64,000 nucleotides of DNA from Desulfobacter sp. GTDB taxonomy: Bacteria; Desulfobacterota; Desulfobacteria; Desulfobacterales; Desulfobacteraceae. Below, in pieces: positions 46,039-54,702 of this stretch. The stretch spans positions 5,638,001 to 5,702,000 of the forward strand of contig CP054837.1 in the NCBI GenBank assembly GCA_028768525.1. Reading direction: 5' to 3'. Under the pieces are notes generated by a model. That model saw only the letters and a list, made by a program, of their open reading frames with translations, was not told the DNA's origin and did no database searches. The position numbers and the translations under genes were made by a program. Each line of letters opens with the position of its first letter. Within the stretch, counting starts at the first letter, position 1.

Positions 46039-46213
46039 GGGCCGGATGCCCCGGAACGCGGCGAGTGATCTGTTTAAGAAATCGTAATACACCTCCACGA
46101 ACAATCCGTTAAACTCGGCTGCGCCTCAAACAAAACGTATTTTTTCGTTCCGGCGCATAACGCTTTCTAAAAACAGATCATTTTGACGCCGTGTTACGGA
46201 ACACATCCGGCCC
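46039..46213. repeat. Long imperfect inverted repeat
   Basis: Left arm 46039-46081 and right arm 46164-46213 share GGGCCGGATG, CCG.AAC.CGGCG and TGATCTGTTT in inverted order, around a GCGCCTCAAACAAAAC core similar to that in the 18.3-kb element. It could fold into one extended hairpin. It lies in the gap between convergent halves of the secretion locus, in a 616-bp stretch without genes. Confidence 0.6.
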
Positions 46214-46306
46214 TCAGTGCAGACTTTGGAACAGAGTAAATTCGGATTGTTTTTAATGGGGCCGAACCTGGCATTTGTCAGAGCATTTGGCAAATCTGGG
46301 TGTCCA

Positions 46307-46442
46307 GGCCTTGGGCGGGAAGGGGGCTCCGCGGCGTGAAGGGCTGACGGCGCCAGGACGGCACAGGCGGCAGACCGCTCGCTTCGCAGCAGGTCAGGAC
46401 GACCTGCGGAGATTTAGTGGCGTCCCCTTCCCGTTCAAGGCC
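46307..46442. repeat. GC-rich inverted repeat, possible structured RNA
   Basis: Arms GGCCTTGGGCGGGAAGGGG and CCCCTTCCCGTTCAAGGCC enclose ~95 bp that include a GCAGGTC/GACCTGC hairpin. The overall shape is a branched, strongly structured element. An open frame across it has no ribosome-binding site or recognisable product, so I read it as a repeat or non-coding RNA. Confidence 0.55.
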
Positions 46443-46562
46443 GGGTGTAAGGCAACTTATTATAAGATTGTATATGTAATCCCTACCTTCTGCCTATGTC
46501 TTTGAAATTTTTAATTTTTTGCCTTTATGGAAAGTAAACCGGGCGAAATGCGGTTTCCCCGG

Positions 46563-48284
46563 TCAAAAGGGATTGAGCAGGGAGAAAAGGTGCCCCAGGT
46601 GCCCGAAAGTCTCTTCGGCCATGTGGTGGGCCAGGGACAGGGGCATGGATACGGAGACACCAAAGAGGTAGATGTCAAAATCCTGTTCATAGTCCAGGCC
46701 GGCGTAGGGGTTGTAAATGGGATAGGTGAATTCCGTGTTGTTCAGATGCTCACTCTGGCCCGGAGAGACTTTCAGGGTTTCGGATTTGGCCCAGGCCGCG
46801 CCCACATCGATGACCATCCCGTTAGTGAGGTTGATGCCGAATCCGGCACTGTAAACGTCCCAGTCCGGGAAGTTCCATATGGTGTCGATGTACTCCAGGG
46901 GCACCGAGGAGTTCCGCCGCTGGTACCCGAGCCGCAGGGTCAGCCAGTCCGTGGGAAAGATTTCCACTCCGATACTGTAATTGAGACTGTCCTTGAGGTT
47001 CCGTTTCAGCACAAAGTCCCGGTTCCCGTGGGTGTATCCCATGAGTTTTGCCAGCTGCAGGGCCTGGAGGTCCTGGTCGAAAACGATTCTGTCCTCTGTG
47101 CGGATGGACCACTGGGCCCAGTTGACGTCGGCCAGGATGCTGATGAATTTAAAGGGCTTGATCTTGATGCCGGTCTGGACCATCCTGGGGATGGTCATGT
47201 CCGTGGTAAATGTGCCGGTCTGGGCAGCCGTGCGCTGGGTGGGAAGGTCCAGGATGGCCGAGCCGACGATGAGAAGCGGGCTGGAGGCAAACCAGGAAAC
47301 CATGTCCTGGAAATTTTCAGAGTAGGCCATGGTATAATTCCCGGTGATCTCCTGGCGGATGGGGCTGTGGTAGACCAGGCCGAATGAAAACCAGTTCCAG
47401 GGTTCCCAGAGCACCCCCAGGTTGTAGCTGGGGGCAAAGTTGTCCACCCCGCCGAAGTCCAGGGAGGCCGGGCTTTCATAGGGGTGAAGCCCACCGGCGA
47501 ACCAGGGAGGGGGAAGGGTCAGGTCGGTCCAGGGCGGGATCTCCAGGCCTTCGGTGTTTTTTCCCAGGATATCGGTTATTGCCACCATGATATTGGGCAG
47601 CCGTACGTCGGTTGAGATACCCATGGCTCCGAACCCCAGGCCCACGGACAGCCCGAAGGAGAGGGTGGGGGTGGCCTGGTAACTCACCGACGGAGAGATC
47701 ATCAAATGCTGCCAATAGTAGCTGTTAGTACCGTAGCGAAGGGGATTGTCCGCCCCGGCCCGGTCAAACCCGCCGATCAGAGGCGAGTACAGGCCGGTGG
47801 CAAAGGTGAATTTGGAATCCTTGCCCCGGTAGGAGATGCCCGCGTTAGTGGGCAGGGCCACGGTGGCCGGCAGGGTGACCGAGTCTCCGTATCCCGGGAT
47901 GTACAGCACAAAGCCCGTGGCCTTACCGGCGGTGTTGGCCAGGGGATCCACGTATTCGCCGGGGAGAAAATCGGCAAATGGGCCGTCATAGCCAAACCGG
48001 GATTCGGCATGGATGCTCAGGCCGCCGAAGGAATTGATGACCTGGAAGTCCTCGGCCATGTTGGAGAGGCCGGCCGGGTTGTAATGCATGGACATGATTC
48101 CGGGCGGGTCAGCGGTCACGGCGTTGCCCAGGGCCAGTGACCGGGCGTCCATGAGCAGCTGCTCGTGCATGGAGGCCCGGGCGGGGGGCGGACACAAAAA
48201 TAAAACCAGTCCGGGAGTAAAGATCAGGGCCAGGAAAAGCATCCTGGCACCCTTGATGGTAATGGACCCGCCCGGGGCTGTCAT
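46563..48284 (-). CDS. OmpP1/FadL-family outer membrane protein
   Basis: A 573-residue outer-membrane beta-barrel of the FadL/TodX family. After a signal sequence (about 15-37, ending ARA) comes the family's plug region (ALGNAVTADPPGIMSMHYNP). The remainder alternates as expected for ~14 strands, and the C-terminus ends in Phe (LLNPF). FadL proteins import hydrophobic molecules; here, as the last gene of a regulator-propeller-peptidase-barrel operon, it may serve the secretion locus. The start overlaps the preceding stop (TAATG). Confidence 0.88.
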   Translation of the reverse strand: MTAPGGSITIKGARMLFLALIFTPGLVLFLCPPPARASMHEQLLMDARSLALGNAVTADPPGIMSMHYNPAGLSNMAEDFQVINSFGGLSIHAESRFGYDGPFADFLPGEYVDPLANTAGKATGFVLYIPGYGDSVTLPATVALPTNAGISYRGKDSKFTFATGLYSPLIGGFDRAGADNPLRYGTNSYYWQHLMISPSVSYQATPTLSFGLSVGLGFGAMGISTDVRLPNIMVAITDILGKNTEGLEIPPWTDLTLPPPWFAGGLHPYESPASLDFGGVDNFAPSYNLGVLWEPWNWFSFGLVYHSPIRQEITGNYTMAYSENFQDMVSWFASSPLLIVGSAILDLPTQRTAAQTGTFTTDMTIPRMVQTGIKIKPFKFISILADVNWAQWSIRTEDRIVFDQDLQALQLAKLMGYTHGNRDFVLKRNLKDSLNYSIGVEIFPTDWLTLRLGYQRRNSSVPLEYIDTIWNFPDWDVYSAGFGINLTNGMVIDVGAAWAKSETLKVSPGQSEHLNNTEFTYPIYNPYAGLDYEQDFDIYLFGVSVSMPLSLAHHMAEETFGHLGHLFSLLNPF

Positions 48285-49366
48285 TATTCCTCTTTCTTTG
48301 ACAGGTCGAAGTTAAAGGGGATCCGGCAGGAAAAGGCAAAATCCGAATCGTTGCTGGTCAGGCCCACCGTGAGTTTGACACTCACCGAAGTTTTCGGGGA
48401 GATCCGCCAGCCCGTTCCCAGGCTGAAGGTGGAATGGGTGGCCGTGCCCGATGAGCTGGTGCCGCCGTAGGCCCATTCATAGTCATTTTCAAATGTGTAG
48501 GTATAGGCGTAGCTGATGTTCATGGACACCGTGTAGGAGAGGGAAAAGGCAAACCCCACCGAGGCGGCGACACTGGAGCCCAGCTCCACTTCCCTGAGGA
48601 TATCTGATCCCCGGTTCTGGTTCAGGTCCTTGATGGGCAGGTAGTAGGTGGTAAAGAGGCTGCCGAAGAGCACCACCGGGTCCTGGGTTTTGGAGAAGCT
48701 TGCCCCCAGAGTTGCTGCCCAGGCCCCGTTGCCCGTGGAGATATCGTTGTCCACGTTTATTTCATAGGGGCTGCGGCCCGAGGGCAGGGTGAGGTTGCCG
48801 AAAAACAGGGTGGTGGGAAAGGTGTCGCTGGACTTGAAGGGCTGGTAGGTGACTCCCAGGGAGAGGTCGCCCAGGTCGGTGACGCTGTCCTCGTCGCTCT
48901 GTCCCAGCCGGTCGTACTTGTAGACAATGGGCAGGCTCATGTTCACGGCCAGGTTATCCCTAAGGCCGTACTCGGCAAATATGGTGTTGGTCAGGGTGTG
49001 GTCCACCTGTTCCTCCACCGATACGGCCTGGCTGATAATGTCATAGGAATTATAGGCGTAGTTGAACCGGTATTCCACGCCCAGGGTGTGTTTCTTGAGG
49101 GTGGCGTACTCCCGGCCGGCGGCAAACAGGGCCTCGGTTTCGGCTTCTTCCTGTTCGGATTCCGTGGGGGTCAGTTTTTTGCGGACGTCGGCCTCTTCCT
49201 TGAGGCGCTTGATTTCGGCTTCCATGGATTCGATCCGCTGTTCAAGGGCATCAGCCTTGCTGTCCTGGGCCTGGGCCATGGGGAGAATCAGCATACTCAG
49301 GGCAGCCATGATCACGGCCATGCCGGCCATCCGGGGAAGATAGGAGTTCAGTTTGAGTAAATGCAC
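48284..49366 (-). CDS. Outer membrane beta-barrel with N-terminal coiled coil
   Basis: A 360-residue exported protein: signal peptide (about 1-33, ending AQA), a charged coiled-coil segment (about 38-80, SKADALEQRIESMEAEIKRL), then a transporter/MetA-pathway-like outer-membrane beta-barrel of ~12 strands. The architecture fits an outer-membrane pore with a periplasmic oligomerising helix. It is encoded 27 bp after the C39 peptidase and is translationally coupled to the FadL gene. In Acinetobacter fil loci comparable uncharacterised envelope proteins accompany FilA and FilB (from memory, not checked). Confidence 0.75.
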   Translation of the reverse strand: MHLLKLNSYLPRMAGMAVIMAALSMLILPMAQAQDSKADALEQRIESMEAEIKRLKEEADVRKKLTPTESEQEEAETEALFAAGREYATLKKHTLGVEYRFNYAYNSYDIISQAVSVEEQVDHTLTNTIFAEYGLRDNLAVNMSLPIVYKYDRLGQSDEDSVTDLGDLSLGVTYQPFKSSDTFPTTLFFGNLTLPSGRSPYEINVDNDISTGNGAWAATLGASFSKTQDPVVLFGSLFTTYYLPIKDLNQNRGSDILREVELGSSVAASVGFAFSLSYTVSMNISYAYTYTFENDYEWAYGGTSSSGTATHSTFSLGTGWRISPKTSVSVKLTVGLTSNDSDFAFSCRIPFNFDLSKKEE

Positions 49367-49393
49367 GGCAATTGGATCCTTTCTCTTTAGATT

Positions 49394-50137
49394 TTAGTTT
49401 CTTTTATACACATCCATGGCGCCGGGGCCGTTGTGAATGCTCCGGTCGGGAAGGCGCGGGGTGTACATGGGATCGGAGGCCAGTTTTCTGACATCATCTT
49501 CATCCACGATCCGCAACTCATTCTCAGTCAGGCGCAGCGCCCCCCAGGAAGCCGGCACCCCGTCGGTAATCAAAAAGACGATATGGTCATACCAGGCCTC
49601 TTCAAACTCTTTTAGGGGAAAGCTGATGTTGCCCCGCCAGGGGTCCGCCAGAAAGACATGGCCCCCGGCCATCCCCTTGAACACCACAAAATGGCGGTAG
49701 CTGAAAATTTTGATGGGGATGATGCCCGGCTGTTCCAGCTCCTCCAGATCCTGGAGGCTGGCCTTGTATCCGTTGCCCTGGTAACCGAGCTTCACCACAA
49801 AGCGCTTCATGTCCAGCAGTGAAAATGCCCGGCGTTTGGCAATGAGCTGGGCATCCCCGTAGGTGAGCATGCCCTTGATGACCTGTTTTTCCGAAAAGGA
49901 TTCTCCGAACTGGCCGTTGAGCAGGGTAGCCAGGGCAGCCGAGCCGCAGGAAAAGTCGTGGGACTGCTGGGTAATGCCCCGGTTGGCGAACTCCTTCTGG
50001 GGGGTGACCTGGGTGCGGATGGCGCTGGCCTGGTCCGTGCTGCTCAACAGGGTGATCTCTTTTTTCGGCGTTTCACTCATGGGGTAAAACTGGCTGAAAA
50101 GTGCGCCGATGACGATGAATGCTACCAGAATATGCAT
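49394..50137 (-). CDS. Periplasmic C39-family cysteine peptidase (FilB-like)
   Basis: A 247-residue peptidase with an N-terminal membrane anchor (about 1-18) and a C39 domain: oxyanion Q58 and nucleophile C64 in QQSHDFSCGSAALA, H149 in YRHFVVFKG and D165 in LADPWRG. All catalytic residues are present. C39 peptidases normally cut after double-glycine leaders and are fused to ABC exporters; this one is stand-alone and should face the periplasm. Its likely substrates are the secreted GQAG proteins of the convergent operon. It lies 24 bp after the beta-propeller gene. Confidence 0.85.
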   Translation of the reverse strand: MHILVAFIVIGALFSQFYPMSETPKKEITLLSSTDQASAIRTQVTPQKEFANRGITQQSHDFSCGSAALATLLNGQFGESFSEKQVIKGMLTYGDAQLIAKRRAFSLLDMKRFVVKLGYQGNGYKASLQDLEELEQPGIIPIKIFSYRHFVVFKGMAGGHVFLADPWRGNISFPLKEFEEAWYDHIVFLITDGVPASWGALRLTENELRIVDEDDVRKLASDPMYTPRLPDRSIHNGPGAMDVYKRN

Positions 50138-50161
50138 ACCGGGCTCCCGTGGGCAAAAGGG

Positions 50162-51703
50162 TTAACTGTCATGGATGGTAACGTCCATGCGGTAGAATTC
50201 CAGGTGTCCGGGGGAGAGCACCAGGGTATGGAATTTTTTGGCGTCGTCAAACACGATCCCCGCCCCTTTCAGGGCACCGGCAAACCGTGCACGCCCTTCC
50301 TGGTGGTCAACGCTGAGCAGCCATAACCGGTCTTTTTTGGCCAGGTAGGCCACATGGGCGGAATCCGGGCTGAATACCGGCAGGGTCACACCGTCATATA
50401 GCGGGCCTTCCTTGCCGTCCACCACAACGGTCCACTGGTGGCCCTTTTTGGCCATGTAAAGCATACGCTTGCCGTCGGGGCTGAAAATGACCGGCCGGAC
50501 AGCGTCGTAGGCCTGGCCCTTGTTTCCGTTGGCCACCACGCTGGCCTTGCCGTTATCAAGAACAACGGCGGCAGTCTGGCTGGCGTCCGGGTTGAAACTG
50601 GCCAGGCCGACACGCTCATAGGCAGCGCCCGGGCCTTCGGGGGAGACCAGATGCCAGGCCTTGCCTTTGCGGGCGCTGTAAAGGTAACGGCTGGCGTCCG
50701 GACTGAACTGGAGCACGGCGATTTCGTCGAAGGACGGCCCCACTTTATTATTGACCACCATGGTCCACTCCTTGCCGGTGATGCCCAGATAGGCAAGGGT
50801 GGCTGAATCCGGTGAAAAAATCGGCATGGCCACCCGGTCAAATGCCGGGCCCTTCTCCCCCTGGCTGACCATGGCCCATTTTTTACCGGTCTGGGCGGCA
50901 TAGCACAGCTTTTTGGAATCCGGACTGAAGGAGAACATCCCCAGTTTGTCAAACCTGGAGCCGGGGGCGCCGTTGTCCACAATGAAGAATTTGCCCTGGT
51001 CCTGTGCCGTATAGGCCAGCCTGGAGGAATCCTGGGAAAATACAGGCGGATTTACCGCATCGTAACCGGGGCCGGCCTGGCCGTCTTTAACCATTTTAAA
51101 TTTTTTATCCTCATAGACCACATAGGCCACATGCTTTGCGTCCGGGCTGAAACAGGGGCTGGTGAATTTACTGACAATGCCCGCCCATTCTTTGCCCGCC
51201 TTGTTGTCCACCACGACGTGCTGACGGTCGTTGGCCTGTGCGATGTAGAGAAACCGTGCCCCGTCCCGGCTGAACCGTGGGCTGGTTACCGCGTCGTATC
51301 CCGGGCCCATGGCGCCGTCCACAACCATGTGCCATTTCCCGTCTTTTTTCGCGGTATAGGCGGTGCGCCGGCCGTCGGGACTGAATACCGGGGTGCCTTT
51401 TCCAATGGAGTCGTAGGGGATTGGATCGCCCTGGCCGTCAATGACGGCAAACCCGCTGCTGTTTTTGGCCACCACTGCAAATTTGTCTGCCCCCCGTGCC
51501 ACCTTCAGCGAGGGCAGAAAGATTTGCCAGTCCCCCTGCAGCCGCCATAGGGAGGTTGCCTTTTCCGTAAAGGGTGAGGTGTCAGACGGACTGGCCAGGG
51601 CTGTACCCAGCCATCCGGAAACCAGTAAAACAATACACAGCTTCACAAACGATGTTTTTTTCCCCGATTTTTTTTTACCCGGGCTGTCGGTTTTAACCTG
51701 CAT
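50162..51703 (-). CDS. TolB/WD40-like periplasmic beta-propeller protein
   Basis: A 513-residue exported protein with about nine tandem ~43-residue repeats, each with a core like PVFSPDSAHVAYLAKK and a WxxVVDGxxGPxYD-type ending. This gives one large or two small propellers. The signal/anchor is at about 18-38, ending ALAS. It probably acts as a periplasmic scaffold or assembly factor. The ATG at 51703 or 51706 follows AAGGAGA; spacing is short for both. It follows the sigma-54 activator gene by 28 bp and precedes the C39 peptidase. Confidence 0.82.
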   Translation of the reverse strand: MQVKTDSPGKKKSGKKTSFVKLCIVLLVSGWLGTALASPSDTSPFTEKATSLWRLQGDWQIFLPSLKVARGADKFAVVAKNSSGFAVIDGQGDPIPYDSIGKGTPVFSPDGRRTAYTAKKDGKWHMVVDGAMGPGYDAVTSPRFSRDGARFLYIAQANDRQHVVVDNKAGKEWAGIVSKFTSPCFSPDAKHVAYVVYEDKKFKMVKDGQAGPGYDAVNPPVFSQDSSRLAYTAQDQGKFFIVDNGAPGSRFDKLGMFSFSPDSKKLCYAAQTGKKWAMVSQGEKGPAFDRVAMPIFSPDSATLAYLGITGKEWTMVVNNKVGPSFDEIAVLQFSPDASRYLYSARKGKAWHLVSPEGPGAAYERVGLASFNPDASQTAAVVLDNGKASVVANGNKGQAYDAVRPVIFSPDGKRMLYMAKKGHQWTVVVDGKEGPLYDGVTLPVFSPDSAHVAYLAKKDRLWLLSVDHQEGRARFAGALKGAGIVFDDAKKFHTLVLSPGHLEFYRMDVTIHDS

Positions 51704-51731
51704 CATTCTCCTTATCATAACGGATTTACGA

Positions 51732-53300
51732 TTATTTAATCCCCAGCCGTTTCATCCTGGCTGTCAGGGTTGTCCGCCCTATATTCAGCAATTCGGCCGC
51801 CCCGCCCGGACCGCTGATTTTTCCCTTGGTCTTATCCAGTATATGCAGGATATATCTGCGGTTGATTTCGTTGAGGGTTGGGGTATCGGCAAAGGGGGTT
51901 CGCAAGTCCGTCTTGGCACTGTTGGCAGCGATGCTCAGTTGAAGCGGTTCCCCGGAAGCGGTCATGATCACCGCTTTTTCAATCACGTTTTTAAGCTGCC
52001 TGATATTGCCGGGCCATGAATAGGCCTGCAGCAGATTCTTGGCTGTTTCATCCAAGGAGAGGTTTTCCTTGCTGTATTTTCGTGAGTAGTGCTCAAGGTA
52101 ATAATTCGCAATCACCGTGATATCTGCAGAGCGGTCCCGCAGAGGCGGTATGGTGAAGGAAAAGAGGTTCAGGCGGTAGTAGAGGTCCTCTCTGAACCGG
52201 CCCTCGCAGGCTTCCAGCATTAAATCCGAATTGGTGGCCGTAATCAGCCTGAAATCCGAATGAATGATCTGGGTGCCGCCCACCCGGTAAAATGTTTTTT
52301 CCTGGATGGCCCGGAGCAGTTTGACCTGCATGTGAAGGGGCATTTCCCCGACTTCGTCGATGAACAGCGTCCCTCCGTCCGCCACCTCAATGAGTCCTTT
52401 CTTCCGCCGTTCCGCCCCGGTGAACGATCCCTTTTCATGGCCGAACAATTCGCTTTCAAACAGGCCCTCCGGAATGGTGGTGGCATTGATGGTGACAAAG
52501 GGATTTTCCCTGCGCAGGCTGCTGCTGTGGATGCGGCGGGCTAAAAGCTCCTTGCCCACACCGGTTTCTCCGAGAATCAGGACCGATGTATCAGATCTGG
52601 CGGCCTGGTCTGCCTCATGGATCAGGTCCGTCATGACCTGGGACTGGTACAGGATTTTCGGGTGACCGGGAAGGGCCGGTGCCACTCTCCTGATTGCGCT
52701 GGGCCGGCGGCCCGTCCCCTTCTCCTGGAGATTGAGCCCGTATTCCACAAAAGAGCTTAAGTGGCGGATGATCAGGCCGGGCATGCTGTTATTCCTCCCG
52801 GCAAAAAAGTCCAGCCCGGCCTTTGAATGGAAACGGTCATGGTAAAGCACCGCCTTGATTTCACCCCTGATCTTTAAAGGCACCCCCACGGCAGACCAGT
52901 CTTTTGTTTCTTCGATGATAGACCGGATGGCGGGCTTGAGCACCTTTTTAACAAAATTTCTCTCTTTGAATGCAGAGAGCACCAGGTTGAAATTGGATTT
53001 AAACTGGGGGCTGAGCACCTCTTGTTCCGTGAGGTTGACACCTGATTTCATGACGGGGGTCCGGGTGAACCTGCCGCCCTCAAACCAGAACAGCGCCCCC
53101 CGTTCCGCACCAAAGAGGGTGTTGGATATCATCACGATGCGGGTAAAAATGTCTGAATTGTCAACAACGGGAAAGAGCGCTTCCATCAGCGCTACATATT
53201 TTTCCCGGTAACGGAGGTCTTGGGTAGAAAAGCCCCGGCCGTTTAACACGGCCTTTACGGCTGAATCCTGATGCTCTTTTGTTCTCTCTAATCGGATCAT
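51732..53300 (-). CDS. sigma-54-dependent transcriptional activator
   Basis: A 522-residue bacterial enhancer-binding protein: an N-terminal GAF-like sensor (about 40-190) instead of a receiver, the central AAA+ domain (about 215-440) with Walker A GETGVGKE and the sigma-54-contact loop GSFTGAERR (the GAFTGA motif with Ser), and a C-terminal Fis-type helix-turn-helix (GRTTLTARMKRL). The ATG at 53300 follows AAGGGGG. It heads the envelope operon and is the obvious activator of the two matching sigma-54 promoters at 39738 and 42733. Confidence 0.93.
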   Translation of the reverse strand: MIRLERTKEHQDSAVKAVLNGRGFSTQDLRYREKYVALMEALFPVVDNSDIFTRIVMISNTLFGAERGALFWFEGGRFTRTPVMKSGVNLTEQEVLSPQFKSNFNLVLSAFKERNFVKKVLKPAIRSIIEETKDWSAVGVPLKIRGEIKAVLYHDRFHSKAGLDFFAGRNNSMPGLIIRHLSSFVEYGLNLQEKGTGRRPSAIRRVAPALPGHPKILYQSQVMTDLIHEADQAARSDTSVLILGETGVGKELLARRIHSSSLRRENPFVTINATTIPEGLFESELFGHEKGSFTGAERRKKGLIEVADGGTLFIDEVGEMPLHMQVKLLRAIQEKTFYRVGGTQIIHSDFRLITATNSDLMLEACEGRFREDLYYRLNLFSFTIPPLRDRSADITVIANYYLEHYSRKYSKENLSLDETAKNLLQAYSWPGNIRQLKNVIEKAVIMTASGEPLQLSIAANSAKTDLRTPFADTPTLNEINRRYILHILDKTKGKISGPGGAAELLNIGRTTLTARMKRLGIK

Positions 53301-53637
53301 TGCCCCCTTTTCGATAAATAAGACCAATGTTTGCCCGCTTTTGAGCCGTTTTCCGGAGAATACTTTCAGGTTCAGGTTGTAATCACTGTTGAGAGTCAGG
53401 TCAGTTAGTCAGCGCAATCTATGTGTTATCCGGAAAGATAACGGCGTTACTATGGTCGATGGTCGACCGTCTACTGATTTTGGACTTAAAGGATATTTTT
53501 ATAGATGTCAAGAAGTTTTTAAATTTGTAAATATTTGTATAGCGCAGGGGCAAGTTGCTGAATTTGCGTTAAAAACAGGTTATATATTTGTATTTGCTGG
53601 TAAAAAAGAGCTTGGATTTGGTGCTGGAAAGGTGTTT
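53301..53637. other. Gene-free AT-rich region
   Basis: About 340 bp between two leftward genes, without a credible gene; an open frame on the + strand has no family features. It should hold the promoter of the sigma-54 activator operon. A TGGTCGATGGTCGACCG stretch (53453-53469) contains the palindrome GGTCGACC and could be an operator. I see no -24/-12 element here. Confidence 0.5.
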
Positions 53638-54300
53638 TTAGGAGGATACGGTGTTGGCCTCATAGGCCTGGTTGAAGACATCGGTGATGGCGGTTAAGAA
53701 TCGGCTGAATGCTTCTGCCGCTTTTTGGGAGTCGTTTTTGGCCAGATGCTCATAGACCTGCCGGATGTGTCTGGATGTCTCATTAAGGTGGTCGGGGCAG
53801 AGGGAAATGGCAAAATACTGGATACGTTCCTGGGCCGACTGCATTTCCTGTGCGAACTCTTCGATGAGCAGGTTGTCCGCGATTTTCAGCAGAATCATGC
53901 CAATACCGGTAATGGCGTCAACGTATGCGTCAAAATCCTGGTTGGGCACACTGGCTTCAACCGTTTCAACGAGGGAAAGTAGGTAGGCCAACTCTTTGGG
54001 TGTGTGTTTTTTTGCCGCTTTTAGGAGGGAATACTGGTAAAACATGGTGACCATGTCATGGAAATTCCTCAGGTAGGAAAGTGTCAGTTCCCTCACGATA
54101 TAACTGCCGCTTTTATGCTTGTCCACTAATTTTTGCCGTTCAAGAATGTGAAGCGCGTCCCTGACCGGGCTGCGGCTGACCCCCCACTCTTTGGCAATCT
54201 GTGTTTCGACGATAATGTCGTTGGATTTTAATTCGTTGTGAATGATTTTTTTGGCATAAATATCAACCAGTTTATCAGAAAGATTTTCTCGCTTAAGCAT
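53638..54300 (-). CDS. GntR-family regulator (FadR/FCD subfamily)
   Basis: A 220-residue GntR protein: winged helix at about 5-75 (EWGVSRSPVRDALHILE) and an all-helical FCD-like effector domain (about 85-215). Such regulators respond to organic acids or acyl-CoA. Base composition is clearly more AT-rich than the flanking lipid genes. No operon partner is evident; autoregulation or control of the activator operon downstream is possible. The ATG at 54300 starts a normal-length product. Confidence 0.9.
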   Translation of the reverse strand: MLKRENLSDKLVDIYAKKIIHNELKSNDIIVETQIAKEWGVSRSPVRDALHILERQKLVDKHKSGSYIVRELTLSYLRNFHDMVTMFYQYSLLKAAKKHTPKELAYLLSLVETVEASVPNQDFDAYVDAITGIGMILLKIADNLLIEEFAQEMQSAQERIQYFAISLCPDHLNETSRHIRQVYEHLAKNDSQKAAEAFSRFLTAITDVFNQAYEANTVSS

Positions 54301-54702
54301 TGTACCAGCCTTTGATTCCAGGGCGCTGACCGCCTGATGAAATCTGTTTATTCGGGTGACATGACATTGAAACTCCGGGTCGACAGCACACCGGCTTTCA
54401 ATTTTGTTCTTATTTCTCTCCTATCAAATGACCAATGTCAAGGGATTCCGGTTTAATCCCCCTAAAAGGGTGACCCGCCTGATATGAAAATCGCCCAGCC
54501 AGCGGGGGGGAAGAGCAAACCGGATATTGTTTTCGGATATAGTGATAAACCGGGGAATAATTTTTCATATGACGTTTTTCCTGGAAAATATTATTATTGC
54601 TGCTGCAAGGTGGATACTGGAAACACAATGGGGGTCAATCTGCCGGCAATTGCCGGGAAAAAATCACGTTTTGAGCCCCACGGGATAAAAGGGAAACTGC
54701 AG
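54301..54702. other. Gene-free region between divergent genes
   Basis: About 400 bp between the GntR gene and the Mut7-C gene. The Mut7-C frame is open back to 54484, but that part lacks conserved sequence and a ribosome-binding site. A TTGACA on the - strand (54436-54441) may be the -35 of the GntR gene, but no convincing -10 follows. Confidence 0.45.

Noticed and set aside
46275..46505. A 76-codon open frame on the + strand
   Set aside because: It runs through the GC-rich inverted repeat, has no ribosome-binding site and gives an Arg/Gly-rich product without family features.
53389..53697. A 102-codon open frame on the + strand
   Set aside because: AT-rich intergenic sequence overlapping the end of the GntR gene; no start signal and no recognisable domain.
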